Shown: one piece after another, positions 7,601-17,226 of the stretch | Position numbering within the stretch: the first letter of the stretch is position 1 | Layout of the letters: the number at the start of each line of letters is the position of its first letter | From: Thermobifida halotolerans | Lineage (GTDB): Bacteria > Actinomycetota > Actinomycetes > Streptosporangiales > Streptosporangiaceae | Reading direction: 5' to 3' | NCBI RefSeq assembly: GCF_003574835.2 | Contig: NZ_CP063196.1 | Span: 2,108,001-2,172,000 of the forward strand | DNA: 64,000 bases | Translations under genes and position numbers: made by a program | The notes under the pieces: model-generated | The model's input: the letters and a program-made list of their open reading frames with translations, nothing else | The model's database searches: none | What the model was told of the DNA's origin: nothing

Positions 7601-8743
7601 CTGAGGTTGAATTCATGGGGTTACTGTTCTTGACAGGCCGACCCAGTAGGCCATGCCGGAGGTATGGGGTGCCCTACCGGCGGCGGGCTGGCCGCCGCAG
7701 AATGCCAACGACGCGAGGCCATACGCCTGGCCGCTGCCGAGGACTTCGAGGCCGGAACCACCAACACCCACGTCGCCCGTACCTACCGCGTCACCCGCAT
7801 GTCGGCCTGGCGATGGCATCACGCGCTGGAGACCGGCGGCCGTGATGCCCTGCGCTCCAAGGGTCCGGCCTCGCCCTGCCGCCTCACCGATGAGGAGCTG
7901 GCCCTGCCGGAACAGCTGCTCGACTTCGGCCCGGCCGCGCACGGATACCACGACCAGCGCTGGCCCCTGGCACGGATCCGGGCGGTGGTGGCCGAGCACT
8001 TCAACGTGGCCTACTCCATCAAGGGCATGGCCCTGGTCCCACACCGGATGGGGTGGAGCGTGCAGGTCCCGGCGCGCCGCGCCGCCGAACGTGACGACGC
8101 GGCCGTCCAGCACTGGCAGCAGGGTGTGGCCGCGGGTAGAAGCACCGCGGGCGACCTGGACGCCTGGATCTGCTTCGAGGACGAGGCGGGTCAGGGCGGC
8201 AGGCCGCCCACCACACGGCACCTGGGGCAGGCGCGGGCGCACCCCGGTGATCACCGTCACCGGCGCGGGCCGGGGCCGGGTCAGCGTGGCCGCGCTGTGC
8301 TGCTACAAGCCCGGAAACAGGCCCCGACTGCTGTACCGGCTGTACCTGTAGCACCGGCGGGCCCAGGAGCGGGCGTCGTTCGGCGAGGTCGACTACATCG
8401 TGCTGGTGGACGCCGCCCACCGTCTGCTGGGGGCGTTCCTCGTGCGGGTGTGGGACAACCTCAACCGGCACACCAGCGCGAACATGCGGCGCCGCGTCGC
8501 GGAACGGGGTTGGTTGGGTGTCGAGCGGCTGCCCGGTTACGCTCCCGACCTGAACCCGGTCGAGGGGGTGTGGTCGGCGATGCGCAGCGGCCCGGCCACC
8601 TTGGTCCCCGGTGGCATCGACGAGCTCGCCGCGCTGGTCCGCGCCCGGCTCAGACCCATGCAGTACTGCCCTGAGCTGCTCGAGGGGTGTCTCGCCGGAA
8701 CTGGACTGTCCCTGGAGCCGTAACCCCACGAATCCAACCTCAG
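7601..8743 (+). mobile_element. IS630-family element, copy a
   Basis: Inverted ends CTGAGGTTGAATTCATGGGG at 7601 and its near-perfect complement ending at 8743 (22 of 24 bases) bound about 1.14 kb. The same ends occur at 51504/52666 and at 62007. Confidence 0.8.
7664..8723 (+). pseudogene. IS630-type transposase, frameshifted
   Basis: The N-terminal helix-turn-helix part (FEAGTTNTHVARTYRVTRMS, AWRWHHALETGGRDALRSKG) and the first DDE acidic block (LDAWICFEDEAGQGG) are in one frame up to about 8200. The second half, with VRVWDNLNRHTS and YAPDLNPVEGVWSAMR, continues in another frame to the stop at 8721-8723. The D..DEAG, WDN and NPVE triad is typical of IS630/Tc1-like enzymes. At least one frameshift around 8200-8400 and a stop (TAG at about 8349) disable it. 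Confidence 0.75.
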
Positions 8744-8754
8744 TGAGATTGTGG

Positions 8755-8909
8755 TCGAGGAGGCGGTGATGACCCGACGACGTGCCTGTTCCACTGATCT
8801 GTCGGACGCAGAGTGGAAGGGGAATCGTTGCACCGACCTCTTACGGCCAGGCCCGGGGGAGGCCGGCACAGCATGACCGTCACGGGATCATCAACGCGCT
8901 GGCCTACTT
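8755..8909 (+). pseudogene. IS5-family (DUF4096-type) transposase N-terminal fragment
   Basis: Residues RRRACSTDLSDAEWKGN, then scrambled RPGPGEAG and, in another frame, RDHQRAGL correspond to the start of DUF4096-type IS5 transposases (SDLSDAEW, then the KHDRREIINAL motif). It is cut off by the IS630 end at 8910. Confidence 0.5.
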
Positions 8910-10000
8910 TGAGGTTTGATTATTGGGTTCGGAGTTGGAGCCCGGTGTGAGTGAGGAAAGCAGCTACCAGGTCCGGGCGGCGCTGGATATGCCGAAGCCC
9001 GCTTCGCACCGCGGCGGTCAACTCGCCGAGGGACAACGCCGCCAGGTTGGCCGAAGCGGTGGCGCGCAGGTACGCCCACGCTCCCTCAGTCGGGTTCAAC
9101 TCGGGCGCGTAGGCGCACCAGGTACTCCACCTCCAACCAGGCCCGGGCGGCGATGGCGGCGCATCCGGTGGCTGCGGTGGGCGGAGAGGTTGTCCCAGAC
9201 CAGCAGGATCGGGGCCGCCAGTTCCTGGTGGGCCGCATCCAGCAGGGTGATCAGGTCGCGGTCGTGGTACCAGCCCGGCCGACTCCGATACAACATCCGG
9301 GGCTGTTGTCCGGGCCGGTAGCAGCACAGCGCGGCCACCGACAGCTTGGTCTGGGATCCTTTGACCACATGCAGGGCGGGGGTCTGCCCGGCCGGGGCCC
9401 AGGTGCACTGCACCGCGCCGGTCAGCGAGGTTCCCGACTCGTCGGCGAAGCAGATCCACGCCCCGCTTTCGGCCCCCTTTTTTCGATGTCGGGCCAGGTG
9501 CGCTCGACCCACTCGGCGATGGCGTCCTCATCGCGTTCCAGAGCGCGGCGGGCGGGCCGCTGGTTGGTCCAGCCCATCCGGTGCAGCAGCCGCCACACCC
9601 CCGACGCATCGGTGTAGGTCACCTCGAAGGTGTCGTTGATCACCCGCCGGATCCGGGCCAGGGTCCAGCCATCAGTGGCGAATCCGTAGTCCGTGGCGCC
9701 CCGGCGCGGGATCTGGCGCAGCGCGTGCTGCTGGTCCTGGGTCAAAAAGCCGGCCGGGCCGGTGGGGCCCTTGCTGACCAGCGCGGCCGTGCCACCCATT
9801 TCCCAGGTGCGGTGCCAGTGGTTGACCGCGGGTACTCACGCCGGGCATCCGGGCGATCTGGCTGTCGCGAAGTTGGTCCTGCTCGAACAGGGCGGCGGCG
9901 GTCATCCGGCGGTGCTGCTGGTCGGTGGCGTCCATGACGGCCTCCCGAAACCACCGGTCACGAGAGTCCTACCCACCCTGAAGAGGACAATCAAACCTCA
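8910..10000 (-). mobile_element. Second IS630-type element, different subgroup
   Basis: Short inverted ends TGAGGTTTGATT (8910-8921) and AATCAAACCTCA (9989-10000) bound 1.09 kb. Its right end truncates the conjugation gene at 10001. Confidence 0.75.
8922..9937 (-). pseudogene. IS630-type transposase with several frameshifts
   Basis: Minus-strand pieces in different frames together give a complete IS630 enzyme. They are DATDQQHRRMTAAALFEQDQ (start), DQQHALRQIPRRGATDYGF with RIRRVINDTFEVTYTDASGV, SGAWICFADESGTSL, ILLVWDNLSAHRSHRM, and YAPELNPTEGAWAYLRAT to the end near 8922. All three catalytic blocks are visible but never in one frame; at least three frameshifts are needed. Confidence 0.75.
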
Positions 10001-10810
10001 GTGAGAGACTCCTGTCATGGAGATGCCGCCGGTGTTGGTGATGTCGACGAGCAGCATCTCGGTGATGGCGGTACCGAACTCGACATCGGTCGACTCCAGG
10101 ATGATCCACTGGGCGAAGCCGTCCGCGGCGGCCACCGCTGCGCCGATCCCGGCGACCCCAGCCCCGGCCACGACCACCAACGTCATCAGCGACTTGAGCA
10201 GTTCCCTGCCGGGATCGGCGCGCTGCTCCCACACCATGCGCACCGCCCCGACGATGACCGACATCACCGCAGCCGCGCCCATGTACCACCACAGGTAGCT
10301 CTGGAGGAAGGTCACGGGGCGGGAGGCGTCTTCAGGCCCTGTCGAGGGCAGCACGCCCGTGACGATGCCTGAGGCCGCTGAGATCAGCACCGTGGCGAAC
10401 AGGACGATGCCGATCTTGCTGATGTGCCCGGCGCCTTCGCCGCGGCGCTGGTTGAGCGTCATCGTCGCGCCCAGGAAGATCAGGGCCAGGACGCAGACGC
10501 CCAAGCTGATCCAGGCGGCATACCCCAGGAGTGTTTCCACGTTGGAGGCGGAGGCGGGGTGGTGGCCGAAGTCCACGGGTTGGCCGTTTGCGATCCCCCC
10601 TTCGATACCGTCATCGCTGGTCAGGTCGATGGTGCCGACAAAGACCCATTGCGAGGCCATCACCCCGACGACCGTGCCCACGCCTTCCAGGACAGCGGCG
10701 GCGAGGTTCTCGACGGCGTCGCCGACGATGGTGCTGCCGAACTCTCCCATCCGGCAGTCAACCTGCCACCATTGGCAGGAGCTTGCGTCCTCCGCTTCCA
10801 TCGGAAGCAT
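9998..10810 (-). CDS. TrbL/VirB6-like conjugation membrane protein, C-terminally truncated by IS630
   Basis: This 270-residue protein starts MLPMEAEDASSCQWWQVDCR. A long N-terminal amphipathic stretch is followed by hydrophobic spans (LGYAAWISLGVCVLALIFLG, IGIVLFATVLISAASGIVTG, YLWWYMGAAAVMSVIVGAV, LVVVAGAGVAGIGAAVAAA). This is the plan of the SCO6881-type integral membrane protein of actinobacterial type IV secretion clusters, which forms the inner-membrane channel. Its stop codon is supplied by the IS630 inverted repeat at 9989-10000, so the true C-terminus is missing. It lies two bases from the stop-to-start junction with the gene at 10812-11564, in one operon. Confidence 0.65.
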   Translation of the reverse strand: MLPMEAEDASSCQWWQVDCRMGEFGSTIVGDAVENLAAAVLEGVGTVVGVMASQWVFVGTIDLTSDDGIEGGIANGQPVDFGHHPASASNVETLLGYAAWISLGVCVLALIFLGATMTLNQRRGEGAGHISKIGIVLFATVLISAASGIVTGVLPSTGPEDASRPVTFLQSYLWWYMGAAAVMSVIVGAVRMVWEQRADPGRELLKSLMTLVVVAGAGVAGIGAAVAAADGFAQWIILESTDVEFGTAITEMLLVDITNTGGISMTGVSH

Positions 10811-10811
10811 G

Positions 10812-11564
10812 TCAGCCTCCCGCGGACCAGGGGTGGTATCCGACGGTGTCCGCCAGTTGGGCCACGGGGATGACGGGCTGGCCGTCCGGGCGCAGTTCGA
10901 CCTTCCAGTCGCCCTCTTCCCATTTCAGGTCGGTCGTCACGGAGGCGATCGAGCCGTTGCTGCCTTCCACGGCCAAGTCGATGCGGGCGTGGTTGGGCCC
11001 GTATCCCAGGAGGCGGTATCCGGCGATGGACAAGCGGATCCCGGTGTCGCTGGTGGGTGGGTTGGCTTCCATGTCGGCCAGTACGGCGTCGCGGCCCGGC
11101 CCCTCGGCGACGAGTTCTTCGTTGAGTTCCCGGACGAGGTTAGGGTCGGTGCCCATCGCCAGCACGTTGGCCGCGGCCACCAGTGCGCCTTCGGGGGAGT
11201 GGGCGTAGCACTGGCGGAAGCCGTTGTCGGCGACCATGCCCGGACCGGCGTCGGGTACCGAGGGTGCCTGCATAGTGCCGACGAACTCCCACTCGGTGTC
11301 GGCGGGAGGTTCGTCGATCTGGGTCTGATCGCTTGCGGGGAGGCCGCAGACACTCTCTCCTTCAGCCGGTGCAGTCGTGCTCTCGGGGGAGGGGTCGGCG
11401 GTGGGGGAGGCCGCCACCGGCGGCGCGGTTTCGTCGCCGTCCGGCCACAGGGTGGTGCCCACTACGGCGATCCCCAAGATGGCGATCAAACCCACGATCC
11501 CGGCCGAGGCGAGATAGGTCTTCGACACAAAGGGCTGGTTGCGTTTGCGCTCGTCATGAGCCAT
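10812..11564 (-). CDS. VirB8-like conjugation accessory protein
   Basis: The protein has 250 residues: a short cytoplasmic start (MAHDERKRNQPF), one membrane span (LASAGIVGLIAILGIAVVG), a Thr/Ser/Pro-rich linker, then a soluble extracytoplasmic domain. HSPEGALVAAANVLAM in this domain parallels PRTPEGAVSAAIAAVQAL in the gene at 50501-51286. The topology and the position beside a TrbL-like gene match the single-span proteins of the SCO6880-6882 region. They are thought to scaffold the secretion channel. The gene looks intact. Confidence 0.6.
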   Translation of the reverse strand: MAHDERKRNQPFVSKTYLASAGIVGLIAILGIAVVGTTLWPDGDETAPPVAASPTADPSPESTTAPAEGESVCGLPASDQTQIDEPPADTEWEFVGTMQAPSVPDAGPGMVADNGFRQCYAHSPEGALVAAANVLAMGTDPNLVRELNEELVAEGPGRDAVLADMEANPPTSDTGIRLSIAGYRLLGYGPNHARIDLAVEGSNGSIASVTTDLKWEEGDWKVELRPDGQPVIPVAQLADTVGYHPWSAGG

Positions 11565-11876
11565 GATCTTGCCTTTCTCGGCTTAATTCGCGGGGAGAGG
11601 GCCAGTGGCCCTCTCCAATTGAGCAAGTGTAATTGACCCCCGGCGTGGCCTTTCCCGCCGGATTCGGCACCACCGCAACGATTCCTCCGCCTTCGTGATC
11701 CCTGAACCCCCTGGTCGGACTCAACGCCCGTTTCCAAGGCCGCTCAGGTAGCGTCAGGCCGCCTGTTGTTTGGCGCGGTGGGTGGTGTGTCCCGCGTTCT
11801 TCGGAGTCGGATTTCTGGATCCTGGGACCACGTGACCCTTGAAGGAGGACATCGTGGGACGTCGTGGATACCCGGT
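11565..11876. other. Upstream region with hairpin; possible tail of the interrupted Rhs gene
   Basis: It holds a perfect hairpin at 11594-11616 (10-bp stem GGAGAGGGCC, loop AGT) upstream of the conjugation operon. Bases 11754-11872 lie where the Rhs sequence interrupted by IS701 should continue (minus strand), but neither possible frame is recognisable as a toxin tip. Confidence 0.4.
11594..11616 (-). promoter_or_regulatory. 10-bp hairpin before the conjugation gene pair
   Basis: A stem of GGAGAGGGCC with its exact complement and a 3-base loop lies about 30 bases before the start at 11564. It could be an attenuator for the minus-strand genes or the terminator of a lost upstream gene. No U-tract is seen. 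Confidence 0.5.
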
Positions 11877-13341
11877 ACTCCAGTTGGACTTCCGGTTTGT
11901 CATGATTCCTGGACCGTCTGTCTCCGGTAGTGGCAGCGCCGAGCGTGTGCTTGATGGACGCGTCTGAACACCGACCAGGCCAGCACGTGCTCCAGATCGG
12001 ACTCGGGCGGGAACAGGGCCTCCAGCAGACGGGCGATCTCGTTGCAGGCCAGCTCTACCACCCCGATCGGCACCGGATGGTGGCGCAGTTCCCGGGCCCG
12101 GCACAGGGCGAGAAAGGCGTAGGCGGTCATGGCCAGCAAGCTCCACCGATGCCACGACGTCCACGTCCGCACCTGGTGTTCGTCCAGTCCGGCCAGGCCC
12201 TTTCCCTGCTGGAAGGACTCCTCCACCCGCCACCGGCGTCCGGCCACCGCCACCAACCTCGCCAACGGCACTGCCTCGGGTGCATAGCAGTGGAAGAACG
12301 CCAGATCACCACTGGTGCGGCTACGCCGGATCAGCACCCACCGCACCCCGCGGGTGTCGGCGTGGTCGTCGATGAGCGCCCAGTCGTAGAACCGCTCACC
12401 CTTGGCACCGGCCCCAGCCGAGCGCTTCCGCCAGGCCTGCCCGGGAACCAGGACGGCCAGCTCCTTGACCGCCAAAGGCCCGCGCGGGGTCGTGACCGTG
12501 TCGGTGGCGGCCATCTCCATCACATACCCCACCCCTCGTTTCTCCAGGTAGGCGCGCAGACCGGGGTTACGGCCGTACACCTCGTCGCCGGCCACCCACG
12601 CGTGGGGTGTGTGCTCCAAGGCGGTGGCGATCATCCGGCGGGCCGGCTCCGGCTTGGTGGCGAACTCCACTTGCTCGGGCACCCCCGCCGTGCGGAGTCG
12701 GTCGGGATCCTCACACCAGGAAGAGGGGAGGTAGAGGCGGTGGTCGATCAACGCGTGAGCGTCGCCTGTGGTGTAGGCGAGGTAGACCGCGACCTGGCAG
12801 TTCTCGATCTGGCCGGTGGTGCCCGTATATTGGCGGGCCACCCCGGCGGTGTGGGTGCCCTTCTTCAGATCGCCGGTCTCGTCCACGACCAGGACCACGT
12901 CCTCGGTGCCCAGGTGGCTGATGACGTAGCCGCGCAGGCAGGCGGCCAGGGCCGCTTCGTCCAGTACAGCCCGGTTGAGCAGGTGCTGGATCCGGTAAGG
13001 GGCGGGATGTCCGGCGTGCTCGGCCAGGGTCCAGCAGTTCTTGCGGGCCAGCGGAGCGAGCAGGGCTCGGATCACCTCGCGGGCACTGGTGCGGGTCTCG
13101 GGCCGGGCCAGGTGGGGGTCGATGATCGTGTTGGTGGTCTCGTTCAGCAGGTGGGGCCAGCGGTTGGCCGCTAGGGTGGTGGCTGCGGCCACCGCCTCGG
13201 GATTTGTTGTCTTCACAACCATCGATGATCGGGCGGTGGCCATTGCTGTGTCCGGGAAACGACCAGATCAGCGCGGTTGAACACCACTAGATCCCTACGA
13301 ACACGATCATTGTGTTTCAAACCGGAAGTCCAACTGGAGTA
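11877..13341 (-). mobile_element. IS701-family element, copy 1 (intact)
   Basis: Perfect inverted ends TACTCCAGTTGGACTTCC (from 11877) and its complement (to 13341) are flanked by the 4-base duplication CCGG (11873-11876 and 13342-13345). The element lies inside the Rhs relic that resumes at 13342. Confidence 0.9.
11900..13222 (-). CDS. IS701-family transposase
   Basis: This is a complete DDE transposase of 440 residues starting MVVKTTNPEAVAAATTL; an ATG 21 bases upstream would add seven residues, but the sister copy begins at MVVKTT. Visible landmarks are PLARKNCWTLAEHAGH, DVVLVVDETGDLKKG (first Asp), WVAGDEVYGRNPGLR (second Asp), and RRWRVEESFQQGKGLAGLDE (catalytic Glu). There is no frameshift. 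This is the only plainly intact transposase gene in the window and could mobilise the damaged copy at 42006-43399. Confidence 0.9.
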   Translation of the reverse strand: MVVKTTNPEAVAAATTLAANRWPHLLNETTNTIIDPHLARPETRTSAREVIRALLAPLARKNCWTLAEHAGHPAPYRIQHLLNRAVLDEAALAACLRGYVISHLGTEDVVLVVDETGDLKKGTHTAGVARQYTGTTGQIENCQVAVYLAYTTGDAHALIDHRLYLPSSWCEDPDRLRTAGVPEQVEFATKPEPARRMIATALEHTPHAWVAGDEVYGRNPGLRAYLEKRGVGYVMEMAATDTVTTPRGPLAVKELAVLVPGQAWRKRSAGAGAKGERFYDWALIDDHADTRGVRWVLIRRSRTSGDLAFFHCYAPEAVPLARLVAVAGRRWRVEESFQQGKGLAGLDEHQVRTWTSWHRWSLLAMTAYAFLALCRARELRHHPVPIGVVELACNEIARLLEALFPPESDLEHVLAWSVFRRVHQAHARRCHYRRQTVQES

Positions 13342-14435
13342 CCGGGCAGCCTCGTACCTGGCCTTGTTCTTCGAGTTTTTCAGGGCGTTAGCCGCTGCAT
13401 CCCGTCGCCGCTTGTACTGGCGCCTGTAGTCGGCCGCGTAGTCGTAGTACAGTCCGTCGGGATCAGAGAAGGTGACCGGGCTGTTGTTGGCGTAGGCGTA
13501 GCCGTGCATCTGCTGGGAGTCGGTGAAGTCGATGACCGGGTCCACGGAAACGAATCGACCGATCGACGCGTCATAGGCGCGTGCTCCCAAGTGGATCAGA
13601 CCAGTGGAGACATCAATGGTGCCGCCCACGAACCCCTTGTCGGAGGGCCAGTCCCCGGTGCTCCCCCGGTCCGCGCCAAACACGTTCAGGCGGCGACGGG
13701 TCGTCTGCCCGGTCGCTGATTCGACCGTGAGTTCACCTGTGCCCTGATGGTCGGAGAAGATCCAGTGAACAGCGTTGCCGCTCGTGCGTACCGCCACGGT
13801 CTCGCCCACGTGCTCGTAGAAGCGGGTGGCTCCCACCGAGGGCACGGTCTTGTCCAACCGGACCTCCATGCCCGCCAGGTACAGCACCGCCTCGGTGGGG
13901 GTCTCGCGGATCAGTTGCTATCCGTCGGCATCGTAACGGTAGGACGTGGTGGAGCCGTCCTCCTCGGTGACCTCGACCAGTCTGCCCTCGGCGTCCCACT
14001 CCAGGTCCTGCTCGCGGGAGGCCGCAGTACGGCCGGCCATGTTGCCGGAGGCGTCGTAGTCGTACTGCTCCAACCGGGTGCCGTCCGGTCCGGTCTGCTC
14101 GACCTAGGTGAGGGTGCGCGACTGCGCCTGACCAGAGACGGGAGTGGTGTAGGTGCGGACCGTGTCGCCGCTCGCGGAGTGTTTGGTCTCACTCAGGCGG
14201 TTACCCAGCACGTCGTAAGTGTAGGAATGCCAGTAGGGTGCCGCGCCACCGAGGCTGTCGACGTCGGGTGCGGTCCCGCACGCGGTCACATCGTGGATGC
14301 CGGGGGTCCAGGCTTCGGTGAGGCGGCGCAGGTGGTCGTAGGTGAAGCACTGGGTGTCGCTGGGCAGTCCGGTGCCGGTGGGGCTGATCGCGCTCATCGC
14401 GTTGACACCGAACCGGTTGCCGGCCCTGGCCGTGG
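13342..14435 (-). pseudogene. Rhs core fragment interrupted by IS701 and two amber codons
   Basis: Minus-strand text carries YD repeats and the core-closing motif: SYTYDVLGNRLSETKH, DYDASGNMAGRTAASREQ, SYRYDADG, then LYLAGMEVRLDKTVPSVGAT, GARAYDASIGRFVSVDPVID and YAYANNSPVTFSDPDGLYYD. Two in-frame TAG codons (about 14104-14106 and 13918-13920) stand where the copy at 46644-48783 has CAG. The N-terminus is cut at about 14435 by an IS630-type scrap. The C-terminus ends at the IS701 duplication after KARYEAAR. Rhs cores form cocoons that carry toxin tips to neighbouring cells. Confidence 0.8.
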
Positions 14436-14439
14436 TCGG

Positions 14440-14625
14440 TGTGTGCCCTCGCAGACCCCAGGTGCGACCCCAGGTGGTCTGAGCGCGCCCCGACCCGGTC
14501 GGCGAACATCACCCGCTCCCCGCGGGCGCGGGCCCGCTCACGTAGAGCGGGCCAGGTGTGCCCGGTCCATTCCCGCTGGACCCCGGGGTCGGCTTCGAAC
14601 GCGCGCCGGTCCGGGCGTTGGAAGG
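14440..14625 (-). pseudogene. IS630-family transposase fragment
   Basis: Residues HLTFQRPDRRAFEADPGV, QREWTGHTWPALRERARAR and ERVMFADRVGARSDHLGSH match the middle of IS630 enzymes around the first catalytic Asp (here FADRVGARSD). Both ends are missing. It belongs to a different subgroup from the longer IS630 copies. Confidence 0.6.
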
Positions 14626-14635
14626 TGAGGTGCCC

Positions 14636-14709
14636 CGAGCTGCGCCGCATCGTCCAAGCCACCCTGGCCCTCCACCGCTACGAACACTCAATTCATTGAG
14701 AAAATCTCA
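14636..14709 (+). mobile_element. 3'-end fragment of IS5-type element B
   Basis: The segment reads RRIVQATLALHRYEHSIH then the end ATTCATTGAGAAAATCTCA. This matches the right end of the copy at 21102-22076 with two base changes in the inverted repeat. Confidence 0.65.
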
Positions 14710-15147
14710 ATAAGCACCATCAGACTTTCTACGGAACGGCAGACGAATTGGAAAAAGGATAACAAAAAGAGACAACAGGAAACCCAGAGGAGTCAGACCT
14801 TCAAATGAAGTCACTACTATGACGACCCCAAAAATCCCTACCCCCACCCTGAAACCGGAAAATTTGTCAAGGGCGCGGCCAACCAACCCCCGTACGCCTG
14901 CGCTATCCGAAACAGAAGGCGGGACAATATTTCTAAAGAGCTCTGTTTGTTCGTCCAGAACTACAAGCAACAGAATTCCCAGAAGGGACCAAACGCAAAA
15001 CCAGAGAAAAGAGATACTTAGAAAGAAAACCGCAAGGAAGGCAATCACCAGAACAATTGGAATCACCACAAGAAGACTTGGAACTTTCCCGTAAAAGGTA
15101 TTAGGCCTCCCAGGGAAGCCCGAAGCTTCCATTTCACCTTTTTTCAC
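14707..15147 (-). CDS. Small membrane protein, possible orphan immunity protein
   Basis: This AT-rich gene encodes 146 residues starting MKKGEMEASGFPGRPNTF. Four hydrophobic stretches are visible: LLVVIPIVLVIAFLAVFFL, SFLWFCVWSLLGILLLVVL, VGVGIFGVVIVVTSF and LGFLLSLFVILF. A soluble loop lies between (DEQTELFRNIVPPSVSDS). Its GC content is far below the window average, a sign of transfer. It sits next to an Rhs relic, as immunity genes do, but its family is unknown to me. Confidence 0.5.
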   Translation of the reverse strand: MKKGEMEASGFPGRPNTFYGKVPSLLVVIPIVLVIAFLAVFFLSISFLWFCVWSLLGILLLVVLDEQTELFRNIVPPSVSDSAGVRGLVGRALDKFSGFRVGVGIFGVVIVVTSFEGLTPLGFLLSLFVILFPIRLPFRRKSDGAY

Positions 15148-15732
15148 ATTTACCTCACGTAAATATCAAAAATATTTAGCTCATTTTTTCTTACCTTGCA
15201 CCAGCAAGGGATCTGACAGCCCCAGATTCCGCTGACCACACCGGGAGGCGCCCCGACCCCAGAGAAAACCTCTATCCGTTCAACCAGTCCACGACATCCA
15301 ATATGTCACCAGGCCTCCTCCCTCGACCCAAATTAGGGCCATTCCCACTAAGATGAAAAGAGACGGCTATGGCAGCGGGTCGGCCACCGCCGAAGACCGA
15401 GGAAGTCGGCCCTCTCTCAACGGGCCGCGAGGTGAGCGGCGGCCGCTTCAGAGCCCGGGCCCTGCGTGCGAGGTGGACCATCATCTGCTCGGTCCGCTCC
15501 TGGAGGGCGGCGGCGAGGTCAGCGTGAACACTTCGCAGCGCGCTACCTGGGACGCGGGGCGGGCAGGTGGCCGCGACGAACGCAGGAGACAACCTGGGGT
15601 AACGGCTTGGAGACGATCCGGAGCGGGAAGAGACTCGGATCGAGGGCGAACCCGTCCCCCGTCATACGGATGCCCTTCTGGAAGAGGTCGCGGAAACGGG
15701 CGGGATTGCCCAACTCGGCCAGGGCCGCGGGC
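15148..15732. other. Region left of the CRISPR array, possible decayed gene
   Basis: 15148-15250 is AT-rich with no gene. Minus-strand text at 15700-15590 (NPARFRDLFQKGIRMTGDGF) and 15580-15272 (ALQERTEQMMVHLARRARAL) looks protein-like in two frames but is unrecognised. It is the leader-distal side of the array; I see no cas gene in it. Confidence 0.3.
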
Positions 15733-16859
15733 GGTCCATCCCCACGTGCGTGGGGCTCACCGGGCCGTGGACGAAGCCGCGCGGAAGGCGGGCGGTCCAT
15801 CCCCACGTGCGTGGGGCTCACGAGCGGTTCAACGCGGATCCGGATTCGGTCCTCGGTCCATCCCCACGTGCGTGGGGCTCACGAGCGGTTCAACGCGGAT
15901 CCGGATTCGGTCCTCGGTCCATCCCCACGTGCGTGGGGCTCACCCGGCGGGCTTGCCGTGGTAGGGCTTGCGGTACGGTCCATCCCCACGTGCGTGGGGC
16001 TCACTTCGGCGGCGACGAGTTCGGCGCGGCGCGGGTAGGTCCATCCCCACGTGCGTGGGGCTCACCCTCCCCTAGCAGAGGAGATTCCAATGTATGGCGG
16101 TCCATCCCCACGTGCGTGGGGCTCACGGTTCCTACACGGGGATGGCGGGGTTGCAGATCGGTCCATCCCCACGTGCGTGGGGCTCACGTAGCCGGTGTCG
16201 TTGTTGGTGCTACGGATCGCGGTCCATCCCCACGTGCGTGGGGCTCACAGCCCCGACATGACGCTGACGAGCTGGTTGGACGGTCCATCCCCACGTGCGT
16301 GGGGCTCACGGTGTTGCGGGGTCGGGTGAGGGTGACACCCCCGGTCCATCCCCACGTGCGTGGGGCTCACAGCGAGTACACCTCGGCGAGCAGCGCCTGC
16401 GCCGGTCCATCCCCACGTGCGTGGGGCTCACCACGGCCTGAGTACCCCACCACGCCGCCTGATCGGTCCATCCCCACGTGCGTGGGGCTCACACCCGCGG
16501 CGGCAACGCTGAGGCGAAGCGACGCGGTCCATCCCCACGTGCGTGGGGCTCACGGAGGAGCGGCTGCTCCTCCTCGCCATCGCCGAGGTCCATCCCCACG
16601 TGCGTGGGGCTCACTCGGCCGAGTCCAGGACCCCACGGCCACAGAACGGTCCATCCCCACGTGCGTGGGGCTCACCTGCAACCCCGGATCTCGGGTGGAG
16701 TGAATCTCGGTCCATCCCCACGTGCGTGGGGCTCACGCGCCGGTCGGTAACCCAGCACGCGGCCACCCCGGTCCATCCCCACGTGCGTGGGGCTCACCGC
16801 CGACGGCGCGGTGACCGGCATGTCGTTCCGCGGTCCATCCCCACGTGCGTGGGGCTCAC
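15733..16859 (-). CRISPR. Type I-E-like CRISPR array, 19 repeats and 18 spacers
   Basis: There are nineteen identical 28-base repeats beginning at 15733 with a 61-base period (33-base spacers). The final spacing is 62, so spacer 18 (16798-16831) is 34 bases. The repeat holds the palindrome CCCCACGTGCGTGGGG. Read on the minus strand it starts GTGAGCCCC and ends GGGGATGGACC, the usual I-E orientation, so the array is transcribed leftward with its leader at the right end. Spacers at 15822-15854 and 15883-15915 are identical. No cas genes lie in the window, so the array depends on cas genes elsewhere or is orphaned. Confidence 0.97.
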
Positions 16860-17226
16860 AGAAGCTGACCTGCGGTTTTGCGGGGCGTTATCTCCGCGTT
16901 ACCTGTCCCGCGAGCAAACTCCAACCGCAGGAGCATTCTAGACCAGTTCCACGCAAGCACCCCGTCCACAGCAGTCCTCCACAGCACCCCGTGCGTACCG
17001 GAGCGACGGCCGTGACCGATCGAGGAAGCGGACGCGAACCCCTGACCACTCCCCACCTCACAGCACAGCCCCACCCCGGAGCATGCACCGAAAGCGGTCA
17101 GGCCCACACCGGTCACACGGCCGGGACAACCACAGCCCAGCAGACCCCCGGGACCCGCCACAGCGACCACGATCACCCCGACCGCCACACCGACACGGAT
17201 CCGACCACTTCGACACCAACCCCTAA
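16860..17226 (-). promoter_or_regulatory. Probable CRISPR leader
   Basis: It directly borders the repeat that is first when read leftward. On the minus strand it contains AAAACCGCAGGTCAGCTTCT immediately before the repeat, like leader ends of actinobacterial I-E arrays. Farther right (17000-17226) it holds only low-complexity Thr/His/Asp-coding text and no recognised gene; the IS5 element begins at 17227. Confidence 0.6.

Noticed and set aside
11930-13174. 414-codon plus-strand frame over IS701 copy 1
   Set aside because: Antisense of the intact transposase.
15750-16941. Long open frames running through the repeats (for example 317 codons)
   Set aside because: They are created by the 61-base period and the stop-free CRISPR repeat; the peptide simply repeats [16 protein letters not shown].
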